Part shown: piece after piece, positions 1-7,358 of the stretch
Layout of the letters: each line of letters begins with the position of its first letter
Numbering within the stretch: position 1 is the first letter of the stretch
DNA from: 39-52-133 sp041488395
GTDB lineage: Bacteria; Pseudomonadota; Gammaproteobacteria; Burkholderiales; Gallionellaceae
Direction of reading: 5' to 3'
DNA length: 29,203 bases
NCBI GenBank assembly: GCA_041488395.1
Contig: JBGPPE010000014.1
Span: forward strand, 1 to 29,203
Notes under the pieces: generated by a model
The model's database searches: none
Told to the model about the DNA's origin: nothing
Seen by the model: the letters and a program-made list of their open reading frames with translations, nothing else
Position numbers and translations under genes: made by a program

Positions 1-416
1 ATGCGTTGCAGCACGCGCTCGCGATTGGTCACCTTGAGCGACACGTCGATGCCGGGATAGCGCTGGCAGAACAGGCCGAGCAGGCGCGGCACGAAATATT
101 TTGCGGTGGTAATCACCGCCAGCCTCAGCTTGCCCGCCTTCACCCCCTTCATATCCGATACCAGCATCTCGAAACGCGCCAGGCCGTCGAAAATCTCGCG
201 GCAAACCTTGAGCAGTTCGCGCCCGGTGTCGGTGAGGAATACGCGCTTGCCTACTTGCTCCAGCAGGGGCTGGCCGACGATATCAGCCAGCTGCTTGAGC
301 TGGATCGAAACCGTCGGCTGGGTCAGGTACAGCTCCTCGGCGGCGCGGGTGTAACTGAGGTTGCGCGCGACCGCCTCGAACACCTTGAGCTGGCGCAAAG
401 TCGCATTTTTCATCAT
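1..416 (-). CDS. cbbR: LysR-type regulator CbbR, N-terminal part (runs off the window)
   Basis: The reverse strand from the ATG at 416-414 reads MMKNATLRQLKVFEAVARN and stays open to the window edge (138 codons). Residues about 5-65 form a LysR-type winged helix-turn-helix, with the recognition segment around AAEELYLTQPTVSIQ. The start of the co-inducer domain follows (KLRLAVITTAKYFVPRL). The second ATG at 413 is an equally possible start. It is transcribed divergently from cbbL, the classic arrangement for CbbR, which activates RuBisCO operons in response to metabolites. The C-terminal effector domain is outside the window, so the ligand class cannot be judged. The LysR assignment is very safe; the CbbR name rests mainly on position. 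Confidence 0.92.
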   Translation of the reverse strand, partial: MMKNATLRQLKVFEAVARNLSYTRAAEELYLTQPTVSIQLKQLADIVGQPLLEQVGKRVFLTDTGRELLKVCREIFDGLARFEMLVSDMKGVKAGKLRLAVITTAKYFVPRLLGLFCQRYPGIDVSLKVTNRERVLQR

Positions 417-436
417 GGTTATTTGTCCTTGCAATC

Positions 437-452
437 ATAGACTGCAGTCTAT
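437..452. promoter_or_regulatory. Probable CbbR operator: perfect 16-bp palindrome
   Basis: ATAGACTGCAGTCTAT is a perfect palindrome between the divergent cbbR and cbbL starts, 21 bases upstream of the cbbR start codon. LysR-type proteins bind dyads in such divergent regions, normally at a high-affinity recognition site nearer the regulator gene. The flanking AT-rich stretch toward cbbL (460-485) could hold the weaker activation half-sites. Binding by CbbR is inferred from family behaviour and position. Confidence 0.65.
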
Positions 453-474
453 CGTTAGCATCGAAAATTACAAT

Positions 475-503
475 TATTATTTATGATTGGTCCTGACTAT
501 AGT
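475..503 (+). promoter_or_regulatory. Candidate cbb operon promoter
   Basis: A TATAGT hexamer at 498-503 is a good -10 box. The matching -35 position (475-480, TATTAT) is poor, as expected for a promoter that needs a LysR-type activator bound just upstream. The cbbL leader would be about 70 bases long. No transcript start is known. Confidence 0.4.
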
Positions 504-580
504 GCTTTCCACGCTCTACCGAGCCACACGTCTTCCACGGTGGGAGACATCTGTTTAACCCGAAAGCAAAGGAGCTTGCA

Positions 581-2002
581 ATGGCAGTCAAGACCTACAA
601 CGCCGGTGTCAAAGAATACCGGCAAACCTACTGGACGCCGGAATACACCCCGCTGGATACCGACCTCCTCGCCTGTTTCAAAATTACTCCGCAGCCTGGC
701 GTGGATCGTGAGGAGGTGGCTGCTGCTGTCGCGGCCGAATCTTCCACCGGCACCTGGACCACGGTGTGGACCGACCTGCTGACCGACCTGGATTACTACA
801 AGGGCCGCGCTTACCGCATCGAAGACGTGCCCGGCGATGATACCTGCTTCTACGCATTTGTAGCCTACCCGATCGACCTGTTCGAAGAGGGCTCCGTGGT
901 CAACGTGCTGACCTCGCTGGTGGGCAACGTGTTCGGCTTCAAGGCGCTGCGCGCCCTGCGTCTGGAAGACGTGCGTTTCCCGATTGCCTACGTGAAAACC
1001 TGCGGCGGTCCGCCCCAGGGTATCCAGGTTGAGCGCGACAAGATGAACAAGTATGGCCGTCCATTGCTGGGCTGCACCATCAAGCCGAAGCTGGGACTCT
1101 CCGCCAAGAACTACGGCCGTGCCGTGTACGAGTGCCTGCGCGGCGGCCTGGACTTCACCAAAGACGACGAAAACGTCAACAGTCAGCCGTTCATGCGTTG
1201 GCGCGACCGTTTCGAATTCGTGCAGGAAGCCACGCTGAAAGCGGAACGCGAAACCGGCGAGCGCAAGGGCCACTACCTGAACGTGACAGCACCGACACCG
1301 GAAGAGATGTACAAGCGTGCCGCATTTGCCAAGGAAATCGGCGCACCGATCATCATGCACGACTACCTCACCGGCGGCCTCACTGCCAATACCGGCCTGG
1401 CCAACTGGTGCCGCGACAACGGCATGCTGCTGCACATCCACCGCGCCATGCACGCCGTGCTCGACCGCAACCCGCACCATGGTATTCACTTCCGTGTGCT
1501 GACCAAGGTGCTGCGCCTGTCCGGTGGTGACCACCTGCACTCCGGCACCGTGGTGGGCAAGCTGGAAGGCGACCGTGAAGCGACGCTGGGCTGGATCGAC
1601 ATCATGCGCGACGAGTTCATCAAGGAAGACCGTTCACGCGGCATCTTCTTCGACCAGGACTTCGGCTCCATGCCCGGCGTGATGCCGGTTGCCTCCGGTG
1701 GTATCCACGTATGGCACATGCCGGCGCTGGTGAACATCTTCGGCGACGATTCCGTGCTGCAGTTTGGCGGCGGTACGCTGGGTCACCCATGGGGCAACGC
1801 TGCCGGTGCCGCGGCTAACCGCGTGGCACTGGAGGCCTGTGTGGCTGCGCGCAACCAGGGCGTGGCGATCGAGAAGGAAGGCAAGTCCATCCTCACCGAT
1901 GCCGCCAAATCCAGCCCGGAACTGAAGATCGCCATGGAAACCTGGAAAGAGATCAAGTTCGAGTTTGACACCGTCGACAAGCTGGACGTGGCGCACAAGT
2001 AA
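581..2002 (+). CDS. cbbL: RuBisCO large subunit, form IA
   Basis: This 473-residue protein is full length for the form I large subunit, which carboxylates ribulose-1,5-bisphosphate in the Calvin cycle. Visible catalytic elements are KPKLGLS (Lys168, spinach Lys175), GGLDFTKDDENVNS with carbamylated Lys194 and metal ligands Asp196 and Glu197, and loop 6 SGTVVGKLEGD with Lys327. No active-site residue looks lost. The start is set by GGAG at 571-574, six bases before the ATG. Downstream cbbS, cbbQ and cbbO, and no carboxysome shell genes, mark the cytoplasmic IAq type rather than the carboxysomal IAc type. The subtype is inferred from gene order and similarity by eye. Confidence 0.98.
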   Translation: MAVKTYNAGVKEYRQTYWTPEYTPLDTDLLACFKITPQPGVDREEVAAAVAAESSTGTWTTVWTDLLTDLDYYKGRAYRIEDVPGDDTCFYAFVAYPIDLFEEGSVVNVLTSLVGNVFGFKALRALRLEDVRFPIAYVKTCGGPPQGIQVERDKMNKYGRPLLGCTIKPKLGLSAKNYGRAVYECLRGGLDFTKDDENVNSQPFMRWRDRFEFVQEATLKAERETGERKGHYLNVTAPTPEEMYKRAAFAKEIGAPIIMHDYLTGGLTANTGLANWCRDNGMLLHIHRAMHAVLDRNPHHGIHFRVLTKVLRLSGGDHLHSGTVVGKLEGDREATLGWIDIMRDEFIKEDRSRGIFFDQDFGSMPGVMPVASGGIHVWHMPALVNIFGDDSVLQFGGGTLGHPWGNAAGAAANRVALEACVAARNQGVAIEKEGKSILTDAAKSSPELKIAMETWKEIKFEFDTVDKLDVAHK

Positions 2003-2007
2003 GCAAT

Positions 2008-2085
2008 GTAGGGTGGGTTAGCCGCGCAGCGGCGTAACCCACCGAAAAATGGCGGGTTACGGCCTTGCGGCCTAACCCACCCTAC
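2008..2085. repeat. REP-like inverted repeat between cbbL and cbbS
   Basis: A 78-bp element starts with GTAGGGTGGGTTAG (2008-2021) and ends with its exact reverse complement (2072-2085). Inside are two stem-loops in a row: one around GCCGC/GCGGC (2012-2043) and one around GGCC/GGCC (2052-2082). It begins five bases after the cbbL stop codon and leaves 28 bases before cbbS, including the cbbS ribosome site. Similar GTAGGGTGGGTTAG elements are common in proteobacterial genomes. Here it lies in the mRNA between the two RuBisCO subunits and could affect RNA stability or the L:S ratio. Confidence 0.85.
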
Positions 2086-2113
2086 GACTCCCAACACAGA
2101 AAAGGACTGAATC

Positions 2114-2470
2114 ATGAGCGAAGTAATGGATTACAAATCGCGTTTGTCTGACCCGGCCAGCCGCAAGTTTGAAACTTTTTCCTACTTGCCGGCAATGAGC
2201 AAGGAGCAGATCAAGAAGCAGGTGGAGTACCTGGTTTCCAAAGGCTGGAACCCGGCGATCGAGCACATCGAGCCGGCGTACCTGATGGACTCTTACTGGT
2301 ACATGTGGAAGCTGCCGATGTTTGGCGAAACCGATGTGGCCAAGGTGCTGGCCGAGGCGGAAGCCTGCCACAAGGCCAATCCCGACAACCACGTGCGTCT
2401 GGTGGGTTACAACAACTTCAACCAGTCACAGGGCGCGGCGATGGTGATTTTCCGCGGCAAGACCGTTTGA
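2114..2470 (+). CDS. cbbS: RuBisCO small subunit, form I
   Basis: This 118-residue protein is the small subunit of the L8S8 RuBisCO. Typical family segments are visible: FETFSYLPAMSKEQIKKQVEYLV near residue 20-40, then YWYMWKLPMFGETD, and HVRLVGYNNFNQSQGAAMVIF near the C-terminus. AAAGGA at 2101-2105 lies eight bases upstream of the ATG. The intact frame and normal length show that the repeat upstream has not damaged the gene. It is cotranscribed with cbbL by position. Confidence 0.98.
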   Translation: MSEVMDYKSRLSDPASRKFETFSYLPAMSKEQIKKQVEYLVSKGWNPAIEHIEPAYLMDSYWYMWKLPMFGETDVAKVLAEAEACHKANPDNHVRLVGYNNFNQSQGAAMVIFRGKTV

Positions 2471-2480
2471 TGTAGAAGCC

Positions 2481-2510
2481 TTTCCACCGCTGCTGCTGTG
2501 GTGGTGGAAA
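2481..2510 (+). other. Hairpin after cbbS
   Basis: TTTCCACC (2481-2488) pairs perfectly with GGTGGAAA (2503-2510) across a 14-base loop rich in GCT. It starts eleven bases after the cbbS stop. No T-run follows, so it is better read as an mRNA 3'-end stabiliser than as a terminator. Confidence 0.5.
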
Positions 2511-2533
2511 TTACTTCCGCACTTGGACGCAAG

Positions 2534-2555
2534 CACCTGCGTAGCGGGTGTTTTT
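2534..2555 (+). terminator. Terminator or attenuator between cbbS and cbbQ
   Basis: CACCTGC (2534-2540) pairs with GCGGGTG (2544-2550, one T-G wobble) over a three-base loop and is followed directly by TTTTT. This has the shape of a weak intrinsic terminator. It would let most transcripts end after cbbLS, giving far more RuBisCO than activase mRNA, with read-through into cbbQ and cbbO. Partial termination is inference. Confidence 0.5.
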
Positions 2556-2587
2556 GTCCCTGTGTTGAACGATAGATGGAGACCGGC

Positions 2588-3391
2588 ATGAGCGACATCA
2601 TCCAGCAGTACCGTATTGAAAAAGAACCGTATTACCGCCCTGTCTCGGACGAGGTGGAGCTGTATGAGGCCGCCTACACCGTGCGCATGCCGATGATGCT
2701 GAAAGGCCCCACCGGCTGCGGCAAGACGCGCTTCGTCGAACACATGGCGTGGAAACTGGGCAAGCCGCTGATCACCGTGGCCTGTAACGAGGACATGACT
2801 GCCTCCGACCTGGTCGGCCGCTTTCTGCTCGATGCCAACGGCACGCGCTGGCAGGACGGCCCGCTCGCCATTGCCGCGCGTTACGGCGCGATCTGCTATC
2901 TGGACGAAGTGGTGGAAGCACGCCAGGACACCACCGTGGTGATCCATCCGCTCACCGACAACCGTCGCGTGCTGCCGCTGGAAAAGAAGGGCGAGCTGGT
3001 GCATGCCCACCCCGATTTCCAGCTGGTGATTTCCTACAACCCCGGCTACCAGAGCCTGATGAAGGATCTGAAGCAGTCGACCAAGCAGCGTTTTGGCGGC
3101 CTCGATTTCAACTATCCCGAGCACGCCGTCGAGAGCGAGATTATCGCGCATGAAACCAGGGTCAGTGCGGAAGTGGCCGGCAAGCTGGTGTCGATTGCCG
3201 AACGTGCGCGCAACCTCAAGGGGCACGGGCTGGATGAGGGCATCTCGACGCGTATGCTGATTTACGCCGGCAACCTGATTGCCACCGGCGTGGACCCGGT
3301 CAAGGCCTGCCGCGTCGCGCTGGTGCGTCCGATTACCAACGACCCCGACATGCGCGATGCGCTGGATGCGGCGGTGACCACGTTCTTTTGA
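2588..3391 (+). CDS. cbbQ: CbbQ, MoxR-type AAA+ RuBisCO activase subunit
   Basis: This 267-residue ATPase belongs to the MoxR branch of AAA+ proteins. CbbQ forms hexamers that, together with CbbO, remodel inhibited RuBisCO. Walker A is GPTGCGKT at residues 40-47. The Walker B segment AICYLDEVVEA lies near residue 100, and sensor-type residues follow in LVISYNPGYQ. The ATG at 2588 is chosen because GGAGA at 2578-2582 sits five bases upstream; an in-frame ATG at 2576 overlaps that site and is less likely. It lies 117 bases after cbbS, past a possible attenuator, and 70 bases before cbbO. Confidence 0.96.
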   Translation: MSDIIQQYRIEKEPYYRPVSDEVELYEAAYTVRMPMMLKGPTGCGKTRFVEHMAWKLGKPLITVACNEDMTASDLVGRFLLDANGTRWQDGPLAIAARYGAICYLDEVVEARQDTTVVIHPLTDNRRVLPLEKKGELVHAHPDFQLVISYNPGYQSLMKDLKQSTKQRFGGLDFNYPEHAVESEIIAHETRVSAEVAGKLVSIAERARNLKGHGLDEGISTRMLIYAGNLIATGVDPVKACRVALVRPITNDPDMRDALDAAVTTFF

Positions 3392-3461
3392 TGCTGCAGC
3401 CTGAGTGCGGGCGCAGCACGCACGCAAGCTGCTTTGCCACGTTCGGTATGCTGGAGTAAGC

Positions 3462-5801
3462 ATGGCTATCAATCTCGAAGACTATCAGGAGCTGCTCGAT
3501 TCGCTTTCCCCGGAATTGCAGGAAGCCTTGCATGCTGCCTGGCTGGAAGCCGCCAAGGTGTTCAGCACGCGCGGCCTGGATAACTATCTGAAAGGTGCTG
3601 CCGCACTGAAAAGCCTGGGCAAGGGCGATGAACTGGTGGCCACCTGGATCGACCATGCGCCGCTGGTGGCCAAGGAAATCGGCGAGGATGCCGTGCCCGA
3701 TCTGGTGCAGACGGCTTTGTCTCTTGCTTCCAAGACTTCCGGCTCGGTGATTGAGCTGGTGCTCAGTACCGCGCCCACGGCCGCCAATCGTCTCGGTGAT
3801 GAAGCGCTGTTCCGCGCCTATCTGCAGTTTCTCGCTACCCTGCTGGCACAGGCGCCGCGCGGTGTGCGTCCGCTGCTGGAAAACCTGGAAAAACTGTTCA
3901 GCCAGCTCACGCTCGGCGGCCTGCGCCGCTGGGCGCTATGGGGTGCGCATGCCCATCGCACCAACTATCCGGAGCAGGCCAACTACTTCAGCCTGCAGTC
4001 CAAGGAAGCGCTGGCGATGCTGCAGAAGGAGCGCAAGGGCACGCTGTTTATCGACGTGCAGCGCCGCATCAATATGTATCTGCGCGCACTGTGGGCGCGG
4101 GATTTCTTTATGAAGCCGACCTCGGGCGACTTCGAGTCGCGCGAGGGTTATCGTCCCTTTGTGGAAGGCTACTTCATAAACTTGCCCGACGCCTACGATG
4201 ATTTTTGTAATGGTGAGATCAAACTCGCGGGGCTGGAGATGTACCGCGCCGCGGCAGCGCACAGCGCGGCACATCTGGTCTATACGCGCGAGCCGATCTC
4301 GGCCGAGGCGCTCAATCCCTGGCAGATGGCGGTGATCAGCGTGATCGAGGATGCGCGTGTGGAAATGCTGGCCGCCAGCAAGTTTCCCGGCCTCAAGAAG
4401 CTGTGGCTGCAACTGCATACAATCACGGCGGAGCAGGGCAACAGCGCAGGCGATTACCTTAACCGTCTGGCGCGTGCCCTGCTGGATGAAAACTATCAGG
4501 ACAGCGATCCATGGGTAGCACAGGGACGGGTGCTGTTCAAACAGGCTGCCGATCGTCTGGACAGTAACCAGCTGTCCTGGGACATTGGTGTGCAACTGGC
4601 GCATGAATTTCTGGGCAAGCGCATCGCCTTCAATCCGCGTACTGATCTGCTCATCGCCCCGTACCGCGATGACAATCGCTACTTCTGGGAGTTCGAGGAA
4701 TTCGATTTCGACCAGGCCATCGCCGCCGGCTACGAAGCCCCGAAACAGGTGCGCAAGCATGTCAGCCTGATGGAATTTGCCAACGAGATCGATGTCGAGA
4801 CCGCCGGCGATGATGCGGAAGAAATCTGGGTGCTGGGCAGCGAGCTGTTTCCCTACGAAGACATGGGCAAGTCGTTCAACGAGCTGGAAGGCAAGGAGCC
4901 GGTGTCCGAGCCCTATCATTACGCGGAGTGGGATTACCAGATCCAGCTGGAGCGCCCGGCCTGGGCTACGGTGCTGGAGAAGCGCCCCAAGGCTGGCGAC
5001 CTGCAGCTGATCGACGATATTGCCGCGCAGCACAAGCGCACCATAGGCCGCCTGAAGTTTTTGCTGGATGCGCTGCAGCCGCAGGGGGTGACGCGCATCC
5101 GCAAGCTGGAGGACGGCGACGAGGTCGATGTGAATGCGGCAATCCGCGCCATGATCGACATCCGCATGGGGCAGCAGCCCGACCCGCGCATCATGATGCG
5201 TTCGGTGCGCAAGGTACGCGACATCTCGGTGATGGTGCTGCTGGATTTGTCCGAGTCCACCAATGACAAGGTGAGCGGGCAGGATTACAGCGTGCTGGAT
5301 TTGCAGCGCCAGGCCACCGTACTGCTGGCTGACGCCATCCACAAGATCGGCGATCCTTTCGCCATCCACGGCTTCTGCTCGGATGGGCGCCACAACGTCG
5401 AATACTCGCGTTTCAAGGATTTCGACCAGCCCTATAACGAAGTGCCCAAGTCCCGCCTGGCGGGCATGAGCGGCCAGCTCTCCACGCGCATGGGTGCGGC
5501 CATCCGCCATGCCGGCCATTACCTCAGGCAGCAAAAATCGGCCAAGAAATTGCTGCTGGTGATCACCGACGGTGAGCCGGCCGACGTGGATGTGCGTGAC
5601 CCGCAGTATCTGCGTTACGATACCAAGAAGGCCGTGGAGGAAATGGCCCGTGCCGGGGTGACGACGTATTGCATGTCACTCGACCCCAGGGCGGATCAAT
5701 ATGTCTCACGGATTTTTGGGGCCAAGAACTACATGGTGGTGGATCATGTAGAGCGCCTGCCGGAGAAATTGCCGGCACTTTATGCAGGGCTTACAAGATG
5801 A
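3462..5801 (+). CDS. cbbO: CbbO, von Willebrand factor A protein of the RuBisCO activase
   Basis: This 779-residue protein is the CbbO partner of CbbQ, the adaptor that recruits the AAA+ ring to RuBisCO. Residues about 1-560 are the long family-specific helical region. The C-terminal third is a vWA domain with an intact metal-ion site: DLSES at 595-599 and TDG at 702-704. The start is set by GGAG at 3453-3456, five bases before the ATG; the longer frame opening at 3405 lacks a ribosome site. The stop overlaps the next gene as ATGA, so the downstream small protein is probably translationally coupled. Length and domain order are normal for the family. Confidence 0.96.
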   Translation: MAINLEDYQELLDSLSPELQEALHAAWLEAAKVFSTRGLDNYLKGAAALKSLGKGDELVATWIDHAPLVAKEIGEDAVPDLVQTALSLASKTSGSVIELVLSTAPTAANRLGDEALFRAYLQFLATLLAQAPRGVRPLLENLEKLFSQLTLGGLRRWALWGAHAHRTNYPEQANYFSLQSKEALAMLQKERKGTLFIDVQRRINMYLRALWARDFFMKPTSGDFESREGYRPFVEGYFINLPDAYDDFCNGEIKLAGLEMYRAAAAHSAAHLVYTREPISAEALNPWQMAVISVIEDARVEMLAASKFPGLKKLWLQLHTITAEQGNSAGDYLNRLARALLDENYQDSDPWVAQGRVLFKQAADRLDSNQLSWDIGVQLAHEFLGKRIAFNPRTDLLIAPYRDDNRYFWEFEEFDFDQAIAAGYEAPKQVRKHVSLMEFANEIDVETAGDDAEEIWVLGSELFPYEDMGKSFNELEGKEPVSEPYHYAEWDYQIQLERPAWATVLEKRPKAGDLQLIDDIAAQHKRTIGRLKFLLDALQPQGVTRIRKLEDGDEVDVNAAIRAMIDIRMGQQPDPRIMMRSVRKVRDISVMVLLDLSESTNDKVSGQDYSVLDLQRQATVLLADAIHKIGDPFAIHGFCSDGRHNVEYSRFKDFDQPYNEVPKSRLAGMSGQLSTRMGAAIRHAGHYLRQQKSAKKLLLVITDGEPADVDVRDPQYLRYDTKKAVEEMARAGVTTYCMSLDPRADQYVSRIFGAKNYMVVDHVERLPEKLPALYAGLTR

Positions 5802-6100
5802 CCATACAAACTTATGTCGGCGTTAATGAAGACACCCATGCAGGGCTGACCCACCTCGGCCGCATGGTGCGCGATGCCTGGGTATTCGGCATCCTGCCTG
5901 AAACAGAAACCTGTGCCGGCTGGGATTCGGCGCGCATGCAGAACCTGTACGAAAAGGTATATGCCGCCTGGGAACCCTATGCGCACCTGCCCAGCCGTTT
6001 GCCGGACGAGTTGCGTGAGCGCCACACCCGGCTGTATGCACAAGCCATCTCATCGGCACGCGACCAGGGCTGGGATGCGGAGCTGGGTGAAGATGAATGA
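5798..6100 (+). CDS. Small conserved-looking protein coupled to cbbO
   Basis: This 100-residue protein starts inside the cbbO stop codon (ATGA overlap), a strong sign of coupled translation and of a role connected with CbbQ/CbbO or RuBisCO. It begins MTIQTYVGVNEDTHAGLTHL and is soluble, acidic and probably helical, with no signal peptide or metal motif. Some nitrifier cbb operons carry a fifth small gene after cbbO, called cbbN; from position and size this may be the equivalent, but I cannot confirm homology. Its biochemical function is unknown to me. An in-frame start further upstream (5669) would overlap cbbO extensively and is rejected. Confidence 0.8.
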   Translation: MTIQTYVGVNEDTHAGLTHLGRMVRDAWVFGILPETETCAGWDSARMQNLYEKVYAAWEPYAHLPSRLPDELRERHTRLYAQAISSARDQGWDAELGEDE

Positions 6101-6115
6101 ACCTGAAAATCGTGG

Positions 6116-6283
6116 TTTTATCCGCAGATTACCTCGAAGAGGTTTTTGTGCCCTTGGGTACACAGATTACGCAAGATAAAACAAAATGATGATTGATGGT
6201 TTCCAGGTTAACCCGCTGGGCGAAGCTGGCATCTATTTTAACCACCTAAAATCTGCGTGAATCTGTGTAATCTGCGGATAAAA
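6116..6283. repeat. 168-bp inverted-repeat element with TCCGCAGATTAC ends
   Basis: TTTTATCCGCAGATTAC (6116-6132) is the exact reverse complement of GTAATCTGCGGATAAAA (6267-6283). Degenerate internal copies of the same motif lie next to each arm: ACACAGATTACGCA near 6160 and TCTGCGTGAATCTGTG near 6252. The interior has no convincing ORF. It fills the 214-base gap between the cbb operon and the next gene, which is on the other strand, and a run of T follows the right arm. It resembles a non-autonomous (MITE-like) element; no target duplication is obvious. Confidence 0.75.
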
Positions 6284-6314
6284 TTTTTTTTACCCGAGGT
6301 AAGCCCTCTGAACC

Positions 6315-6725
6315 TTATTGCTGCGTAGGGGACGGAAATTTGATTACTTTTGCCGGGCCGTCAATATGCCCTTTGGCGGCAAGCTCATGCAGTGCACGCG
6401 GTAGTTCGGCCTGCAGGCGCGCCATCAAATCGGCGGCGGCTGCTTCGTAGTAAACCGCGTCATAGGCGACCGGGTCGGCCAGGGAAGTGCGCTGCTGTGG
6501 GCGGAAATTGCGCCAGGCGATGTCGATCCAGCACTTGCGCGCGCCATCGAGGAATACCAGTTCCTCCGCATCCAGTATCGCCAGGTACTGCATGGCGCGG
6601 ATGGGAATGAACAGGCAGCCGGAGCTGCTTTGTGTCAGGAGTGTGTGCGCCAGGTTGTAAGTTGCCGCCGGAAGGTGGCGCGTTTCACGTGCACATTCCG
6701 GATTACGGTAGCAGGTGATTTCCAT
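6315..6725 (-). CDS. Hypothetical protein, divergent from purE
   Basis: This 136-residue protein begins MEITCYRNPECARETRHLP and ends with a charged KVIKFPSPTQQ tail. The ATG at 6725 is chosen because GGAG lies five bases upstream on the reverse strand; longer in-frame starts (6755, 6821) would run into the divergent purE promoter or start. It has no signal peptide or transmembrane segment. Residues about 30-75 (LIFIPIRAMQYLAILDAEELVFLDG-like) suggest a small beta-rich core and the rest is helical. I do not recognise the family. It shares a 68-base upstream region with purE, so the two may be controlled together. Confidence 0.75.
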   Translation of the reverse strand: MEITCYRNPECARETRHLPAATYNLAHTLLTQSSSGCLFIPIRAMQYLAILDAEELVFLDGARKCWIDIAWRNFRPQQRTSLADPVAYDAVYYEAAAADLMARLQAELPRALHELAAKGHIDGPAKVIKFPSPTQQ

Positions 6726-6793
6726 GAGCGCTCCATAGGGTGAACGGGTTGTCATGATTATCCATAGTTTGTATGAGATTGAGGAGAGCTCGT

Positions 6794-7348
6794 ATGAGTA
6801 AAACCAAAGCAGCAGTGGCAAAAAAATCTTCCAAAAAACCGGCGAGCAGGGTGCTGGTCGGCATACTCACCGGCAGTCCCAATGATCTGCCCACCGTGGT
6901 CAAGGTGCGCGACACCCTGAGCGAACTCGGTATCGCCAGCGAAATCGTGGTGGCTTCGGCGCACCGCACGCCGGACAAGGTGCTGGCCTATATCGAGCGT
7001 GCACACAAGGAAGACGTGCAGGTGCTGATCGGCTGTGCCGGCATGGCCGCGCATCTGGCGGGTGTGATCGCCGGGCATACGCGGCTGCCGGTGATCGGCC
7101 TGCCGCTGTCGGGCGGTGTGGTATCCGGACTGGATGCACTGCTGTCCACGGTGCAGATGCCGCCGGGCGTGCCGGTAGCCACGGTGGCAGTAGATGGTGC
7201 CAGGAATGCCGCCATGCTGGCTGCCCGCATCCTCGCGTTGAAGTTTGCGGAAATCAACATAGCGCTGGAGGCTGCGGCGAAAAAAGAACGCGCCCGCTAT
7301 GAGCACTCCGCGGACGAAGCGCTGGCCAAACTGAGCAGCAAAAAGTAA
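6794..7348 (+). CDS. purE: PurE-family protein (N5-carboxyaminoimidazole ribonucleotide mutase-like)
   Basis: This 184-residue class I PurE homologue would convert N5-CAIR to CAIR in purine synthesis. SAHRTPD (His57) and MAAHLAGV (His87) match the two conserved histidine motifs of the family, and LLSTVQMPPGVPVATV plus NAAMLAARIL match the C-terminal core. Differences from the textbook enzyme are the nucleotide-site segment GSPNDLP (usually GSxSDxP-like), VDGARNA in place of the usual IGxxGAxNA, and a Lys/Ala-rich N-terminal extension of about 20 residues. GAGGAG at 6781-6786 fixes the start. It sits ten bases before the aldolase gene and no purK is adjacent. It may be a paralogue rather than the housekeeping enzyme. 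Confidence 0.85.
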   Translation: MSKTKAAVAKKSSKKPASRVLVGILTGSPNDLPTVVKVRDTLSELGIASEIVVASAHRTPDKVLAYIERAHKEDVQVLIGCAGMAAHLAGVIAGHTRLPVIGLPLSGGVVSGLDALLSTVQMPPGVPVATVAVDGARNAAMLAARILALKFAEINIALEAAAKKERARYEHSADEALAKLSSKK

Positions 7349-7358
7349 GGACACAATC

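Noticed and set aside
497..1540. 347-codon minus-strand frame opposite cbbL
   Set aside because: It is the shadow of a certain RuBisCO gene, rich in His/Val/Gln from reversed codons, with no family resemblance.
2003..2113. Rho-independent terminator after cbbL
   Set aside because: The stems are not followed by a T-run, and cbbS directly downstream must be expressed; a REP-like repeat fits better.
2426..3472. 348-codon minus-strand frame opposite cbbQ
   Set aside because: It covers cbbQ and parts of its neighbours on the other strand; composition is typical of an antisense frame in GC-rich coding DNA.
3936..5534. 532-codon minus-strand frame opposite cbbO
   Set aside because: Long only because third positions in cbbO are GC-rich; no motif, and cbbO is clearly real.
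581..6100. Carboxysome-associated RuBisCO operon
   Set aside because: No csoS2, shell protein or carbonic anhydrase gene follows cbbS; cbbQ and cbbO come next, as in cytoplasmic form IAq operons.
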